Source: Exilibacterium tricleocarpae
Lineage (GTDB): Bacteria > Pseudomonadota > Gammaproteobacteria > Pseudomonadales > Cellvibrionaceae
Length of the DNA stretch: 64,000 bases
Direction of reading: 5' to 3'
Assembly: GCF_007004655.1 (NCBI RefSeq)
Contig: NZ_ML660092.1
Span: 124,001-188,000, forward strand
The notes beneath the pieces were generated by a model, which was not told where the DNA came from, did no database searches, and saw nothing but the letters and a program-made list of their open reading frames with translations. The position numbers and the translations under genes are program-made. The number at the start of each line of letters is the position of its first letter. Positions within the stretch are counted from its first letter, which is position 1. Below, piece after piece: positions 17,247 through 25,183 of this stretch.

Positions 17247-18449
17247 ATGGAAACCTATACAGTGCTCTATTTCCATCCCGAGGGCGCCTCGGGCGTGCGC
17301 GAGCAGTTGGAGAGCTGCTTTGAGTTGACCTGTGTCGATAGCCAGGCGCAGTGTCTCGAGCGCGCGACTGAGGCTACTTTCAAGGCGATAGTGGCAGATT
17401 GGTCCGGGGTCGAAGCGCCGGATTTCGCCTGTTGTGAGGCGTTGCTGGCTGCGGAGCCATTGGTGGGGGTACCGCTGATTTTGGTGTCGCCCTCGACTGA
17501 ACTCCAGCACAAGGTCAAGGCCTATGAAATCGGTTGCGACGATTTTATCGAGCCGAGCGCCACGGGCGAAGAGATTTGCGCGCGTATCAATAAATCCGTC
17601 TATAACCGTATTGCCGCCGAACAGTTGAGCAACCGCCTGAAGGACGCCAGCGATACGGCTTACGCGGTGATGTCCGACAACAGTGATCTGGGTTGTAACA
17701 TTCAGTTCCTGTTGGATGTTCATCGTTGTGATAACCTGGACGAGTTGGGATTGCTGTTCTTCACCGCGGTGCAAAGGTACGGGATCTCCTGCAGTTTGCA
17801 GATGCGCAGCATCTTCGAAACCAAGAACATGGAGGCGACCGGCTTGGCCCGTGACCTGGAGGCGCAGCTTTTGTACCAGATGCGCGACGCCGGGCGCTAT
17901 ATCGATTTTGGTCGCCGCACCGTTTTCAACTATGGACAGGCGTCAATTCTGATCCGCAATATGCCGGTGGATAACGAGCGTAAATACGGCTCGATCAAAG
18001 ACAATACCTTTGCACTGATTCAAGGCATCGATGCCCGTGTGAAAGCCCTGGATGCCAAACAGAGTCTGATCGACGAAAAGCAATCACTAATGAAACTATC
18101 CGCTGACGTGCACAAGGTGATGCAGGAGATCGATCAGGCTTACCAGGCGGTGATGCGCGATATTGTCAGCCAGGTGGAGGATACCGCCGAAGCCATTATG
18201 GATCGCATTCCGGTACTGGCTCTCAGTGAAGAACAGGAGAGGTTTTTCGAACAGGCCGCTCACGACGTGGTGGCCAATACCAACCGCGTGTTCAACGAGG
18301 GCATCAAGGTGGACGAATACCTGCAACAGTTGTCCGCCAGTGTTAAACAGGCATTGGAACACAGCCGGCAGACGACAAGTGGTCCGGAGGATACCCGCGT
18401 GCCGCCCCACCTGCGCGCCAGCGGCAGCAGCGATGTAGAAATGTTCTAG
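17247..18449 (+). CDS. Degenerate receiver-domain protein with C-terminal coiled coil
   Basis: About 400 residues from the ATG at 17247 (GGAGCGG 8 bases upstream; GTG codons at 17241 and 17220 are alternatives). Residues about 5-120 resemble a response-regulator receiver: the central Asp is kept in AIVADWSG, but the acidic pair after strand 1 is replaced (LYFHPEG) and the conserved Lys is absent (CDDFIEPS), so phosphorylation is doubtful. A middle domain of about 140 residues (LDELGLLFFTAVQRYGISCS onward) has a GAF-like look. Residues about 270-370 are a long coiled coil (DAKQSLIDEKQSLMKLSADV). No DNA-binding or enzymatic output domain is seen. It is probably a protein-interaction hub in signalling. 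Confidence 0.7.
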   Translation: METYTVLYFHPEGASGVREQLESCFELTCVDSQAQCLERATEATFKAIVADWSGVEAPDFACCEALLAAEPLVGVPLILVSPSTELQHKVKAYEIGCDDFIEPSATGEEICARINKSVYNRIAAEQLSNRLKDASDTAYAVMSDNSDLGCNIQFLLDVHRCDNLDELGLLFFTAVQRYGISCSLQMRSIFETKNMEATGLARDLEAQLLYQMRDAGRYIDFGRRTVFNYGQASILIRNMPVDNERKYGSIKDNTFALIQGIDARVKALDAKQSLIDEKQSLMKLSADVHKVMQEIDQAYQAVMRDIVSQVEDTAEAIMDRIPVLALSEEQERFFEQAAHDVVANTNRVFNEGIKVDEYLQQLSASVKQALEHSRQTTSGPEDTRVPPHLRASGSSDVEMF

Positions 18450-18477
18450 TGTTAACAGACCCTGGGGTGCGCCCGGT

Positions 18478-19983
18478 TTAGCTGGAGCAACTGATGGGCA
18501 TATGTTTGCCCCAGTGCGGCGGCGGTCGGGCGTAGTTGTCCATCTGTGGCTGTTCGTCGAAGGGGTGTCGCAACAGCCGCAACAGCGTGTCGATGTGGGA
18601 GAAATCCCCCTGCGCTGCCGCTGTGATGGCCTCCTGGGCGAGATAGTTGCGCAGTATATATTTGGGGTTGGTGGCGAGCATCCGCCGCTGTCGCTCGGCA
18701 GGCGGCACCTCTTCACAGAGCAGGCGTTGCCCATAGCGCTGCAGCCAGGGGCCGGTGGCTTCGCGATCGTCAAACAAATCGAGTAAGGCGGCCTCGGGCC
18801 GGGTCGGGTCGGTATGGCTGAGCGCGCGAAAGAAACGGGTGTAATCAACGCGCTGGCGTGCCAGCAGATCGAGCAATTCAACGCAAAGCACCTTATCGTC
18901 GGCCTGTGCAGTGGCCAGTCCCAGCTTTGCCCGCATCAGTTCGGCGTAACTCGCTGTCAAAGTGGGCTCATAGTGGGACAAGGCGTCTTTGATCGCGTCG
19001 GTATCGAGCAGCGAGGACAGGCTGTGGCCCAGTGCGGTGAGGTTCCACAGGCCGATACCCGGTTGGTGCTCGAAGGCATAGCGGCCCTGATAGTCGGAGT
19101 GGTTACAGATGTAGCCGGGCTCGAAATCGTCCATAAACGCAAACGGGCCGAAATCGAAAGTCTCCCCCAGTATCGACATATTGTCGGTGTTCATCACGCC
19201 GTGACAGAAGCCCACCGCCTGCCACTGGGCGATCAGGTGGGCGGTATTGGTCACTGCGGCGTGTAACAGTTGCCAGTACTTATCGCGGTGCCCCGCGGCG
19301 GCGTGGTGAGAGTCGGTAAATTGCCGGTCGATTACATAGTCAGCCAGTTGTTTGACCGCATCGTAATCGTGCCGGTAGTGGAAGTATTCGAAAGAGCCAA
19401 AGCGGACATGGCTGCGAGCCAGGCGCACTAACATCGCTCCCGTCTCGACGCTCTCCCGGTACACGGGTTCATCGCCGCCGATCAGCGCCAGCGCCCGCGT
19501 AGTGGGGATACCCAGACCCGCCAGGGCCTCTGAACCCAGATACTCCCGAATACTCGAGCGCAGCACGGCGCGGCCGTCGCCGTTGCGGGAGTAGGGGGTC
19601 TGGCCGGCTCCTTTCAGGTGGATATCCCACAACCCCCCGGGCCCCTCGACCTCGCCGAGCAGCAGGCCGCGGCCGTCGCCCAATTGCGGGTTGTAGACCC
19701 CGAACTGATGCCCGGCGTAGACCATCGCCAGGGGCTTGCACCCCGGCAGGTTGCGCCGGCCGCTGAAATATTCAAGAAAAGCGGGGCTGGTAAATGCAGC
19801 GCTGTCGAGTCCGATCAGCGCCGCCCCGCAGTCATTGGTATGTACCAGGTGGGGTCGGGTAAAGGCGTCTGGTTGCACATAGGAAAAAAAATGACTGCCC
19901 AAACGACTGAAATGGTTGCGATAATGAAGGTCTTGGAGTGCGTTCACAGCGGTGTTGGGGGCTCCGGTGGAGGAATCGATCAC
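18478..19983 (-). CDS. selO: SelO/YdiU pseudokinase protein adenylyltransferase
   Basis: 501 residues, the usual YdiU length. SelO proteins have a kinase fold that binds ATP upside-down and transfers AMP to Ser, Thr or Tyr of redox-related proteins. Signature segments are YAGHQFGVYNPQLGDGRG, LKGAGQTPYSRNGDGRAV with the following SSIREYLGSEAL, and the catalytic-loop region HGVMNTDNMSILGETFDFGP. The chain ends MPISCSS: the Cys third from the end occupies the place of selenocysteine in eukaryotic SelO and is thought to form a regulatory disulfide. The start is GTG at 19983. The gene converges with the receiver-like gene, separated by only 28 bases. Confidence 0.94.
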   Translation of the reverse strand: MIDSSTGAPNTAVNALQDLHYRNHFSRLGSHFFSYVQPDAFTRPHLVHTNDCGAALIGLDSAAFTSPAFLEYFSGRRNLPGCKPLAMVYAGHQFGVYNPQLGDGRGLLLGEVEGPGGLWDIHLKGAGQTPYSRNGDGRAVLRSSIREYLGSEALAGLGIPTTRALALIGGDEPVYRESVETGAMLVRLARSHVRFGSFEYFHYRHDYDAVKQLADYVIDRQFTDSHHAAAGHRDKYWQLLHAAVTNTAHLIAQWQAVGFCHGVMNTDNMSILGETFDFGPFAFMDDFEPGYICNHSDYQGRYAFEHQPGIGLWNLTALGHSLSSLLDTDAIKDALSHYEPTLTASYAELMRAKLGLATAQADDKVLCVELLDLLARQRVDYTRFFRALSHTDPTRPEAALLDLFDDREATGPWLQRYGQRLLCEEVPPAERQRRMLATNPKYILRNYLAQEAITAAAQGDFSHIDTLLRLLRHPFDEQPQMDNYARPPPHWGKHMPISCSS

Positions 19984-20116
19984 ATTACATAGATTTCTAT
20001 TGATTTAGAACAAATTTATCTTAATATCTCGGGTCGTTAGGCACTAAACTCAGGGAAAGTACAGATAAAACCGGACTGCCGCCTTACAAACCCAGAATCA
20101 GTATTGGGGGACCGCA

Positions 20117-20677
20117 GTGGATTTGGCAACCGAAAACAAAGATCTCGTCTGGGACCTGGAGTCGTTTAACCAGCGGCAGCGGGCACTGGAGTTTGTCATG
20201 GGGTTCGAAAACCGGCTATGTGTTTACTCGAACTCTGTGCAGCAGCTATACACCAACTACAATATCTTTTTCCCGAAAGAAGAGAACCGGCGCCTGGTCA
20301 TTTTACCGAATCCCTACGCGCATCACGATATTTTCCACGGCATTGCCGAGGCGGCTATTGCTGCAACGGGCTTGAATATTATCCCCGGGGAAATGTTGGG
20401 CAAGAGTGGAATGTATCTAACCATTCCCTTTAAAAGCGGCAAAACCCGTTATCGGGCGGTGCCGCTGCAGGTGGGATTGAGAGTGATCAACAGCCGCCGC
20501 CCGCAGGATCAGCCGCTGTTACCGGTGCTGAAAAAAGGTGACTTGCGGGAGCTTGACGCCAGCACACCCTGCCTGCATCTGCACTGCATCAACCTGGAGA
20601 AACTGCAGCACTTGTCGAGCCTTGAGGCACGGGGCATCAACGATGTCATTATCGAGCGGCTAAAAGACATTCACTGA
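20117..20677 (+). CDS. Hypothetical cytoplasmic protein
   Basis: 186 residues beginning at a GTG with GGGGGA five bases upstream. It has no signal peptide or membrane segment. Recognisable traits are a central segment rich in His and Pro (LPNPYAHHDIFHGIAEAA), a hydrophobic LNIIPGEMLGKSGMYLTIPF stretch, and a C-terminal helix with LEKLQHLSSLEARG. I do not recognise the family. It is divergent from selO across 133 bases, and a strong hairpin follows the stop immediately. Confidence 0.7.
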   Translation: MDLATENKDLVWDLESFNQRQRALEFVMGFENRLCVYSNSVQQLYTNYNIFFPKEENRRLVILPNPYAHHDIFHGIAEAAIAATGLNIIPGEMLGKSGMYLTIPFKSGKTRYRAVPLQVGLRVINSRRPQDQPLLPVLKKGDLRELDASTPCLHLHCINLEKLQHLSSLEARGINDVIIERLKDIH

Positions 20678-20706
20678 GGTGGCAGCCGGTGTTACCGGCT
20701 GCCACC
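20678..20706. terminator. Bidirectional hairpin between convergent genes
   Basis: GGTGGCAGCCGGT (20678-20690) pairs perfectly over 13 bases with 20694-20706 around a GTT loop. It begins at the base after the upstream stop and ends six bases before the opposite stop. No T-run is present, but position and strength fit a shared terminator. Confidence 0.65.
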
Positions 20707-20712
20707 CCGCCG

Positions 20713-21951
20713 TCAATCCGGCAGGCGGAAGACAATCGGCAGGGAGAAGGTGAACTCGTTGCCCTGTACCTCATCCGGCATGGGTGGAAAGGGCGTGGCC
20801 CGCTTTACGGCCCCGAGCGCTTCGCGATTCAACAGGGAATAACGTGATTCCTGCACGGCTGAAACCGTCTTGACGTTGCCCTGGCGGTCGATCACCACCG
20901 ACAGTCGCACACTGCCCTCCTGGCCCCGCTTTTGTGCCCGCGACGGGTACTTGAGGTACTCATAGGTCCAGCGTTTCAGCTTGGAGTGGTACAACTGGCG
21001 GCTGAGCAGGCTCTGCGCGGTCAGGGCCGGGCCGTCTTCATCCAACTCATCCTCGTCGAGAAGGTCTTCATCGAGCAACGGGTCGGCCGGCGGTGCGGCC
21101 ACGGGGCGCGGTGCGGGTTTAGGTTTGGGTTCCGGCTTTGGGGCCGCCGGGCGCGGTGCCGGCGCTTCCGGTTGCGGTGTCGGTGCCGCCGGTGTTGGCG
21201 CCTGAGCCAGGGTCGGCGCTGCTGCCGCCACGGCAGGTTTGACAACGGCCGGCGCCGGCGCCGGTGTAGCCACGGCTACGGCAGCAGCGGGCTTGGGCTC
21301 GGGCGGCGGTGCTTCCGGCGGGGTGCCCGGGTCGGGGGCAGGCGCCGACCAGGCGGCGATTTCGTCTACCCGTTCGGGGCTCGGGGTAATGGACCGGTAA
21401 CGACCGAGCAGCTCCGGCTGGACGTTGCCGCCGGTCAGCAGACCGGTGCGGAAATCAGACGACAGGGGTACCGGACCGATCCAGGTGGCCAGCAACATGG
21501 TGAAAAAGCTGTCCGACTCTACCGCCCCGACTTCGACGCCGTTGACACTGACGCGCGCTCCTTCCCCGGGAAGGCCGTCAATGGTCAGCACGTCGCCGCT
21601 AACCAGCCGTTTTTTGACAAAACCCGCGAACTCCACCATGTAGTCGGCGTGCTGTTCCAGGGCGGTGGCAGAGTTGTTGATCGCCATGCCCTCGATCCAC
21701 ATATTGTTGAGGCGCCTGGCGGACAGGCGATTGGCGGTAACCTTAAGTTCCATACGTCGCGGCTCGGTGCTGGCCAGCAACGCCATGGGATCGTTGTACA
21801 TGTTTTCGCTGTAGACTGCAGCGATAAACCTTTCCTTGCCCAGCTCCTGGTGGGTGGCTATACCGTTGAGTATCGGCTCTGCCTGGGCCAGGGTCGGAAA
21901 TATCAGTAACAGCCAGATGCGGCGAGTAAATTTATCGAGTATTTTCATCAT
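20713..21951 (-). CDS. TonB-family protein with chalcone isomerase-like N-terminal domain
   Basis: About 412 residues from the Met at 21951; an ATG at 21984 adds 11 residues. A signal peptide ends LAQA. Residues about 20-200 of the mature protein resemble the chalcone isomerase-like fold found in bacterial periplasmic proteins (LNGIATHQELGKERFIAAVY near the start and IGPVPLSSDFRTGLLTG at the end). A Pro/Ala/Lys-rich linker of about 110 residues and an acidic stretch (LLDEDLLDEDELDEDG) follow. The last 95 residues are a TonB C-terminal domain (YPSRAQKRGQEGSVRLSVVI, PFPPMP). A cleavable signal instead of a TonB membrane anchor, and no exbBD nearby, argue against classical energy transduction. 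Confidence 0.78.
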   Translation of the reverse strand: MMKILDKFTRRIWLLLIFPTLAQAEPILNGIATHQELGKERFIAAVYSENMYNDPMALLASTEPRRMELKVTANRLSARRLNNMWIEGMAINNSATALEQHADYMVEFAGFVKKRLVSGDVLTIDGLPGEGARVSVNGVEVGAVESDSFFTMLLATWIGPVPLSSDFRTGLLTGGNVQPELLGRYRSITPSPERVDEIAAWSAPAPDPGTPPEAPPPEPKPAAAVAVATPAPAPAVVKPAVAAAAPTLAQAPTPAAPTPQPEAPAPRPAAPKPEPKPKPAPRPVAAPPADPLLDEDLLDEDELDEDGPALTAQSLLSRQLYHSKLKRWTYEYLKYPSRAQKRGQEGSVRLSVVIDRQGNVKTVSAVQESRYSLLNREALGAVKRATPFPPMPDEVQGNEFTFSLPIVFRLPD

Positions 21952-21984
21952 TAACCAACGCTTAGTCTTGAATTTGGAAATCAT

Positions 21985-22376
21985 TAATTATTAGAAGAAT
22001 TAGAAATATACTTGTTGTCCTGCAATTCTTGTAATGTATTTCAGCTACTGTACATAAATTGGCCCTGACTGCAAGTTGTAATAGCAATTTAACGTGTCAA
22101 TGTCGGCCTTGGGCCAGAGTGGCGGAGGCCGCTTGAGCCCTGGACTGGCGATATATTCGCCGACATTTTCGCGCAGGGCAGAGTGCCTTTTAACCGGTAA
22201 GCATTAACAGTGAGGGTACCGGCGGTTGTTTACCGAGTCTGAGCGGTCATCTCTTTGCACCTTTATGCAGTGGAGTAATAAGTGAGCTAGTTATCATAAT
22301 TCCAATCTGCGGGTTAATTCGTCAGGGTTTCTTCTCTACAATTTCCTCAGAAAATAGACAAGCAGAGCCGTAGTGC
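21985..22376. other. 392-base divergent spacer
   Basis: It separates the TonB-like gene (minus) from the cNMP-binding gene (plus). Its TonB-proximal half is A/T-rich (22000-22090), then a G/C-rich patch follows near 22110-22180. TTGCAC (22255-22260) could be a -35 element but no good -10 lies at the right distance. No gene or strong repeat is visible. Confidence 0.4.
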
Positions 22377-23066
22377 ATGGAAACAAAAACTGTCAGTGAA
22401 ATTCCCCGTGCTACCCTGGAAAAACTCTTATCGGCAGTCCCCTTTTACAAAACAGTGAGATCGCAGGAGCCCTGGCAGTTTGAAGTGTTGCTGAAACACT
22501 CACGCCTGGTTAGCTGCGCGCCCGGCGAAATTGTGCTGAACAGGGGCGAGCGCGACGCCTGGCTCTATTTCCTGTTGAAAGGGCAACTGGCTGTGTACGC
22601 CGGGGATGGTGCCGCCAGCCTGGTGGCGATAAACCAGATTACACCGGGAGAGGTGTTCGGTGATCTGGCCATGCTCGGGGGACTGGGACGCACCGCAACG
22701 CTGGTGGCAGACCCGGCTTGTAAACAGGTGTTGGCGTTCGGCACTGACTTCACTGTGTTTGGCGAGCTGGCAGATACGCGTGTCGTCAGTCTGTATACCA
22801 AGCTCGCTTACTACCGCAACATGGTGCACAGCCTGCGCTGGAAACTCGAGGTTTATCGTATGAAATACCCGCAGCACAGCCTCTCGGGAGATCACCGCCG
22901 GGTGCGCTTGTTTACCGGCACCCGGGACACATTCGAAGAGCTGCAGGCGCTCCACGACCAGGCGCTGTCGCTGACCAGGCTGTTGGTTGCCTGGAATCGT
23001 GAGTTTGGCGGGTTTGCCCTGCCGCCGGTGAGCACGCAGCCTGCGGTCGCTGTGGCGGCCAAATAA
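22377..23066 (+). CDS. Cyclic nucleotide-binding domain protein without DNA-binding domain
   Basis: 229 residues. A cNMP-binding beta-barrel covers about 25-145, with APGEIVLNRGERDAWLYFLL and the phosphate-binding cassette GEVFGDLAMLGGLGRTATLV, which keeps the Gly-Asp/Glu and Arg positions needed for the cyclic phosphate. The C-terminal 80 residues (LAYYRNMVHSLRWKLEVYRM and onward) are helical and carry no helix-turn-helix, unlike CRP. It is therefore a stand-alone sensor, perhaps acting through protein contacts. Whether it binds cAMP, cGMP or c-di-GMP cannot be read from sequence. It is monocistronic. Confidence 0.8.
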   Translation: METKTVSEIPRATLEKLLSAVPFYKTVRSQEPWQFEVLLKHSRLVSCAPGEIVLNRGERDAWLYFLLKGQLAVYAGDGAASLVAINQITPGEVFGDLAMLGGLGRTATLVADPACKQVLAFGTDFTVFGELADTRVVSLYTKLAYYRNMVHSLRWKLEVYRMKYPQHSLSGDHRRVRLFTGTRDTFEELQALHDQALSLTRLLVAWNREFGGFALPPVSTQPAVAVAAK

Positions 23067-23108
23067 AGCTGTTCAACAGCCTGGGAAATTTAGCAGCCAG
23101 GTTCAACT

Positions 23109-23132
23109 GTCCGTTTTCCGGTCCGTTTTCCG
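23109..23132. repeat. 12-bp tandem direct repeat x2
   Basis: GTCCGTTTTCCG occurs twice in direct succession (23109-23120, 23121-23132), 42 bases after the stop of the cNMP-binding gene, in the spacer it shares with the convergent ComEA-like gene. Confidence 0.85.
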
Positions 23133-23272
23133 GCGTTTTACCATGCCGTGCCCTGTGACAACGGCCCGGCTCGCAGTTGCCGCCCGATGTGTAACCGTCG
23201 TTTGGGGTGTAATGACTTCCGGTACTGAGCTGCTACCGGTAATCCGGCGGTTGCCGGAGGTTTAGTCATTGC

Positions 23273-23644
23273 CTAAAGCGTGACCAGCGGTTTGAGTGTT
23301 GTGAATAAGTCGCCGTGGATGCCCTTTACCTCAGCCAGGTCGTCAACGTCATTGAACGGTCTGGCGTCGATAATCCGCTGTGCCGTCACCGCTCCCACTT
23401 TCGGCAGTCGTTGCAATTGGTTTTTACTGGCGGAATTCAGTTTGACGGGAGCCGTTGAAACGTTCGGTGTGACCGTGTCGGTTGCGGACGCCGGGGTTGT
23501 CGCGGCCGGATTTGCCGGGCGCTGGCAATCGCGCAGCTGCGCGCGCAGGTCCGCCAGGTCGCGCCGGTAGGCATCGACGACGAATACAAAGCGGCTGACC
23601 AGCCAGGCGATAACGATTAACAGAATAAGTGTGATCCATGTCAT
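23273..23644 (-). CDS. ComEA-like helix-hairpin-helix protein with membrane anchor
   Basis: 123 residues. An N-terminal membrane segment (residues 2-22) is followed by a short coiled stretch (AYRRDLADLRAQLRDCQ) and a low-complexity Ala/Thr/Pro linker. Residues about 65-120 form tandem helix-hairpin-helix motifs (LNSASKNQLQRLPKVGAVTA, RIIDARPFNDVDDLAEVKGI). ComEA-type proteins bind double-stranded DNA at the membrane during natural transformation; short versions such as this often have undefined roles. It is isolated, with no other competence gene in the window. The start is an ATG next to the divergent RND adaptor gene. Confidence 0.83.
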   Translation of the reverse strand: MTWITLILLIVIAWLVSRFVFVVDAYRRDLADLRAQLRDCQRPANPAATTPASATDTVTPNVSTAPVKLNSASKNQLQRLPKVGAVTAQRIIDARPFNDVDDLAEVKGIHGDLFTTLKPLVTL

Positions 23645-23848
23645 AGTCCGTAACCCTCATTACGCATTGCGCCGGTTGCCCCGGAATTATGATTTTCATT
23701 CCGGACTTGTGAGAATGAAAATCATGGTAAAAGCTGCTATTTTTCCTGATAACCGTTAATATAGCCGGTTCTTTACATTTATTATCTTGCAGACCCCCGG
23801 GCCGGCTTTCATTATAACGGGCTCCGAGGATTTCCTAAGCGCTGTCCT

Positions 23849-24973
23849 ATGCAACTGATTCAAAACATCTGGGCGAAAAACAATTACCGCATTGCGTTGC
23901 TGATTGCAGGCGCGATCTCCCTGTGGCTGCTGTCCGGTGTGTTCGCTGGTGAAGATTCTACACAGGTTGTCGATGCGAGCAAGGAGGTTGTGCCTCTGAC
24001 GAAGGTGAAGGCCCGGTATGTCAGCGCCCAGACTTACCCGGTAACCGTCGCCATTCGCGCCCGCACCGAGGCCAATCGCGATGTCGATGTGCGCGCTGAG
24101 GTGAGCGGTCGCATTATCGGCTTGCCGGTGGCGAAAGGTGGCCAGGTAGAAGCCGGTGACATAATTTGTGAGCTGGCAGCCGAAGACCGGGCGCTGCGCC
24201 TGGCCGAAGCCGAGTCACTGGTCGCTAAAACGCAACTGGATTATGACGGGGCGCTGCGACTTAAAAGTGGCGGCTACCAATCGCGCACCGCCATCGCCGG
24301 TGCAAAGGCCGAACTCGAGACGGCAAAGGCCGAGCTCAAGCGCCGCCAATTGGATTTGAACAATGTAAAAATTCGCGCGCCTTTTGCCGGTGTCGTGGAC
24401 AAGCGGCCGGTTGAGATCGGCGACTTTATGGAGCGCGGTGATGTGTGTGCGACCGTGCTGGACCTCGATCCCCTGGTCATTACCGGACGGGTTTCGGAAA
24501 CCGAAGTCGGCCTGCTGCCCGAAGGTGGCCAGGCCAGCGCCTCGCTGCTGACCGGTGAGCAGGTGGAGGGCACTATTCGTTTTGTCGAGCACAGCTCCGA
24601 TCCGGTTACCCGCACCTTCAGAGTCGAAGTGGCGGTGCCCAACCCCGGACAGCAATTGCGCAGCGGCATTACGGCGCAACTGGGTGTCAAAGCCGGTGAG
24701 ATAGCGGCCCACCGGGTGCCCTCAGCGCTGCTGTCATTGGATGACGAAGGGAAAGTGGGGCTGAGGATTCTCGATGGCGAGCACCGGGTTCAGTTCGTCA
24801 CCGTCGATATTGTCGGCGATCACCCGCAGGGAGTGTGGGTCGCCGGTCTGCCCGACAATGCCCTGTTGATTACCGTCGGGCAGGAATACGTCAGCAGCGG
24901 TGAAGAAGTGGTGGTGAGCTTCGAAAACCAGCCGGGGGTGGCGGCCACGCAACTCACCGGTGCGCCAAACTGA
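23849..24973 (+). CDS. RND efflux periplasmic adaptor subunit
   Basis: 374 residues. An N-terminal hydrophobic segment (about 15-33) anchors or exports the protein. The biotinyl-lipoyl-like halves are VRAEVSGRIIGLPVAKGGQV and NNVKIRAPFAGVVDKRPVEI, flanking a coiled-coil hairpin (LAEAESLVAKTQLDYDGALR to LETAKAELKRRQLDL). Beta-barrel and membrane-proximal domains follow. It would link the RND pump encoded next to an outer-membrane channel. No TolC-family gene is present here, so the pair presumably uses one encoded elsewhere. A 210-base gap separates it from the pump gene, longer than usual for such operons. Confidence 0.92.
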   Translation: MQLIQNIWAKNNYRIALLIAGAISLWLLSGVFAGEDSTQVVDASKEVVPLTKVKARYVSAQTYPVTVAIRARTEANRDVDVRAEVSGRIIGLPVAKGGQVEAGDIICELAAEDRALRLAEAESLVAKTQLDYDGALRLKSGGYQSRTAIAGAKAELETAKAELKRRQLDLNNVKIRAPFAGVVDKRPVEIGDFMERGDVCATVLDLDPLVITGRVSETEVGLLPEGGQASASLLTGEQVEGTIRFVEHSSDPVTRTFRVEVAVPNPGQQLRSGITAQLGVKAGEIAAHRVPSALLSLDDEGKVGLRILDGEHRVQFVTVDIVGDHPQGVWVAGLPDNALLITVGQEYVSSGEEVVVSFENQPGVAATQLTGAPN

Positions 24974-25183
24974 TAGCGTCGATACCGGCACTCTGGATTC
25001 AATCATTCCGGGCACTTTCATCACCGTGACTACCGTCTCAGATTGCCCCGGGGTAGTGCCCGGCAGTTGAAGCGGTTGCCGCAACCTGAGGGCTGCCGCT
25101 ACCGGGGTTTGCGTCCGGGGTCGCGGCGCTTATGCCGGGTTACGGGGCCGCGCCAGTAGCGACAGACTGAGGTTTCGCCAGTT

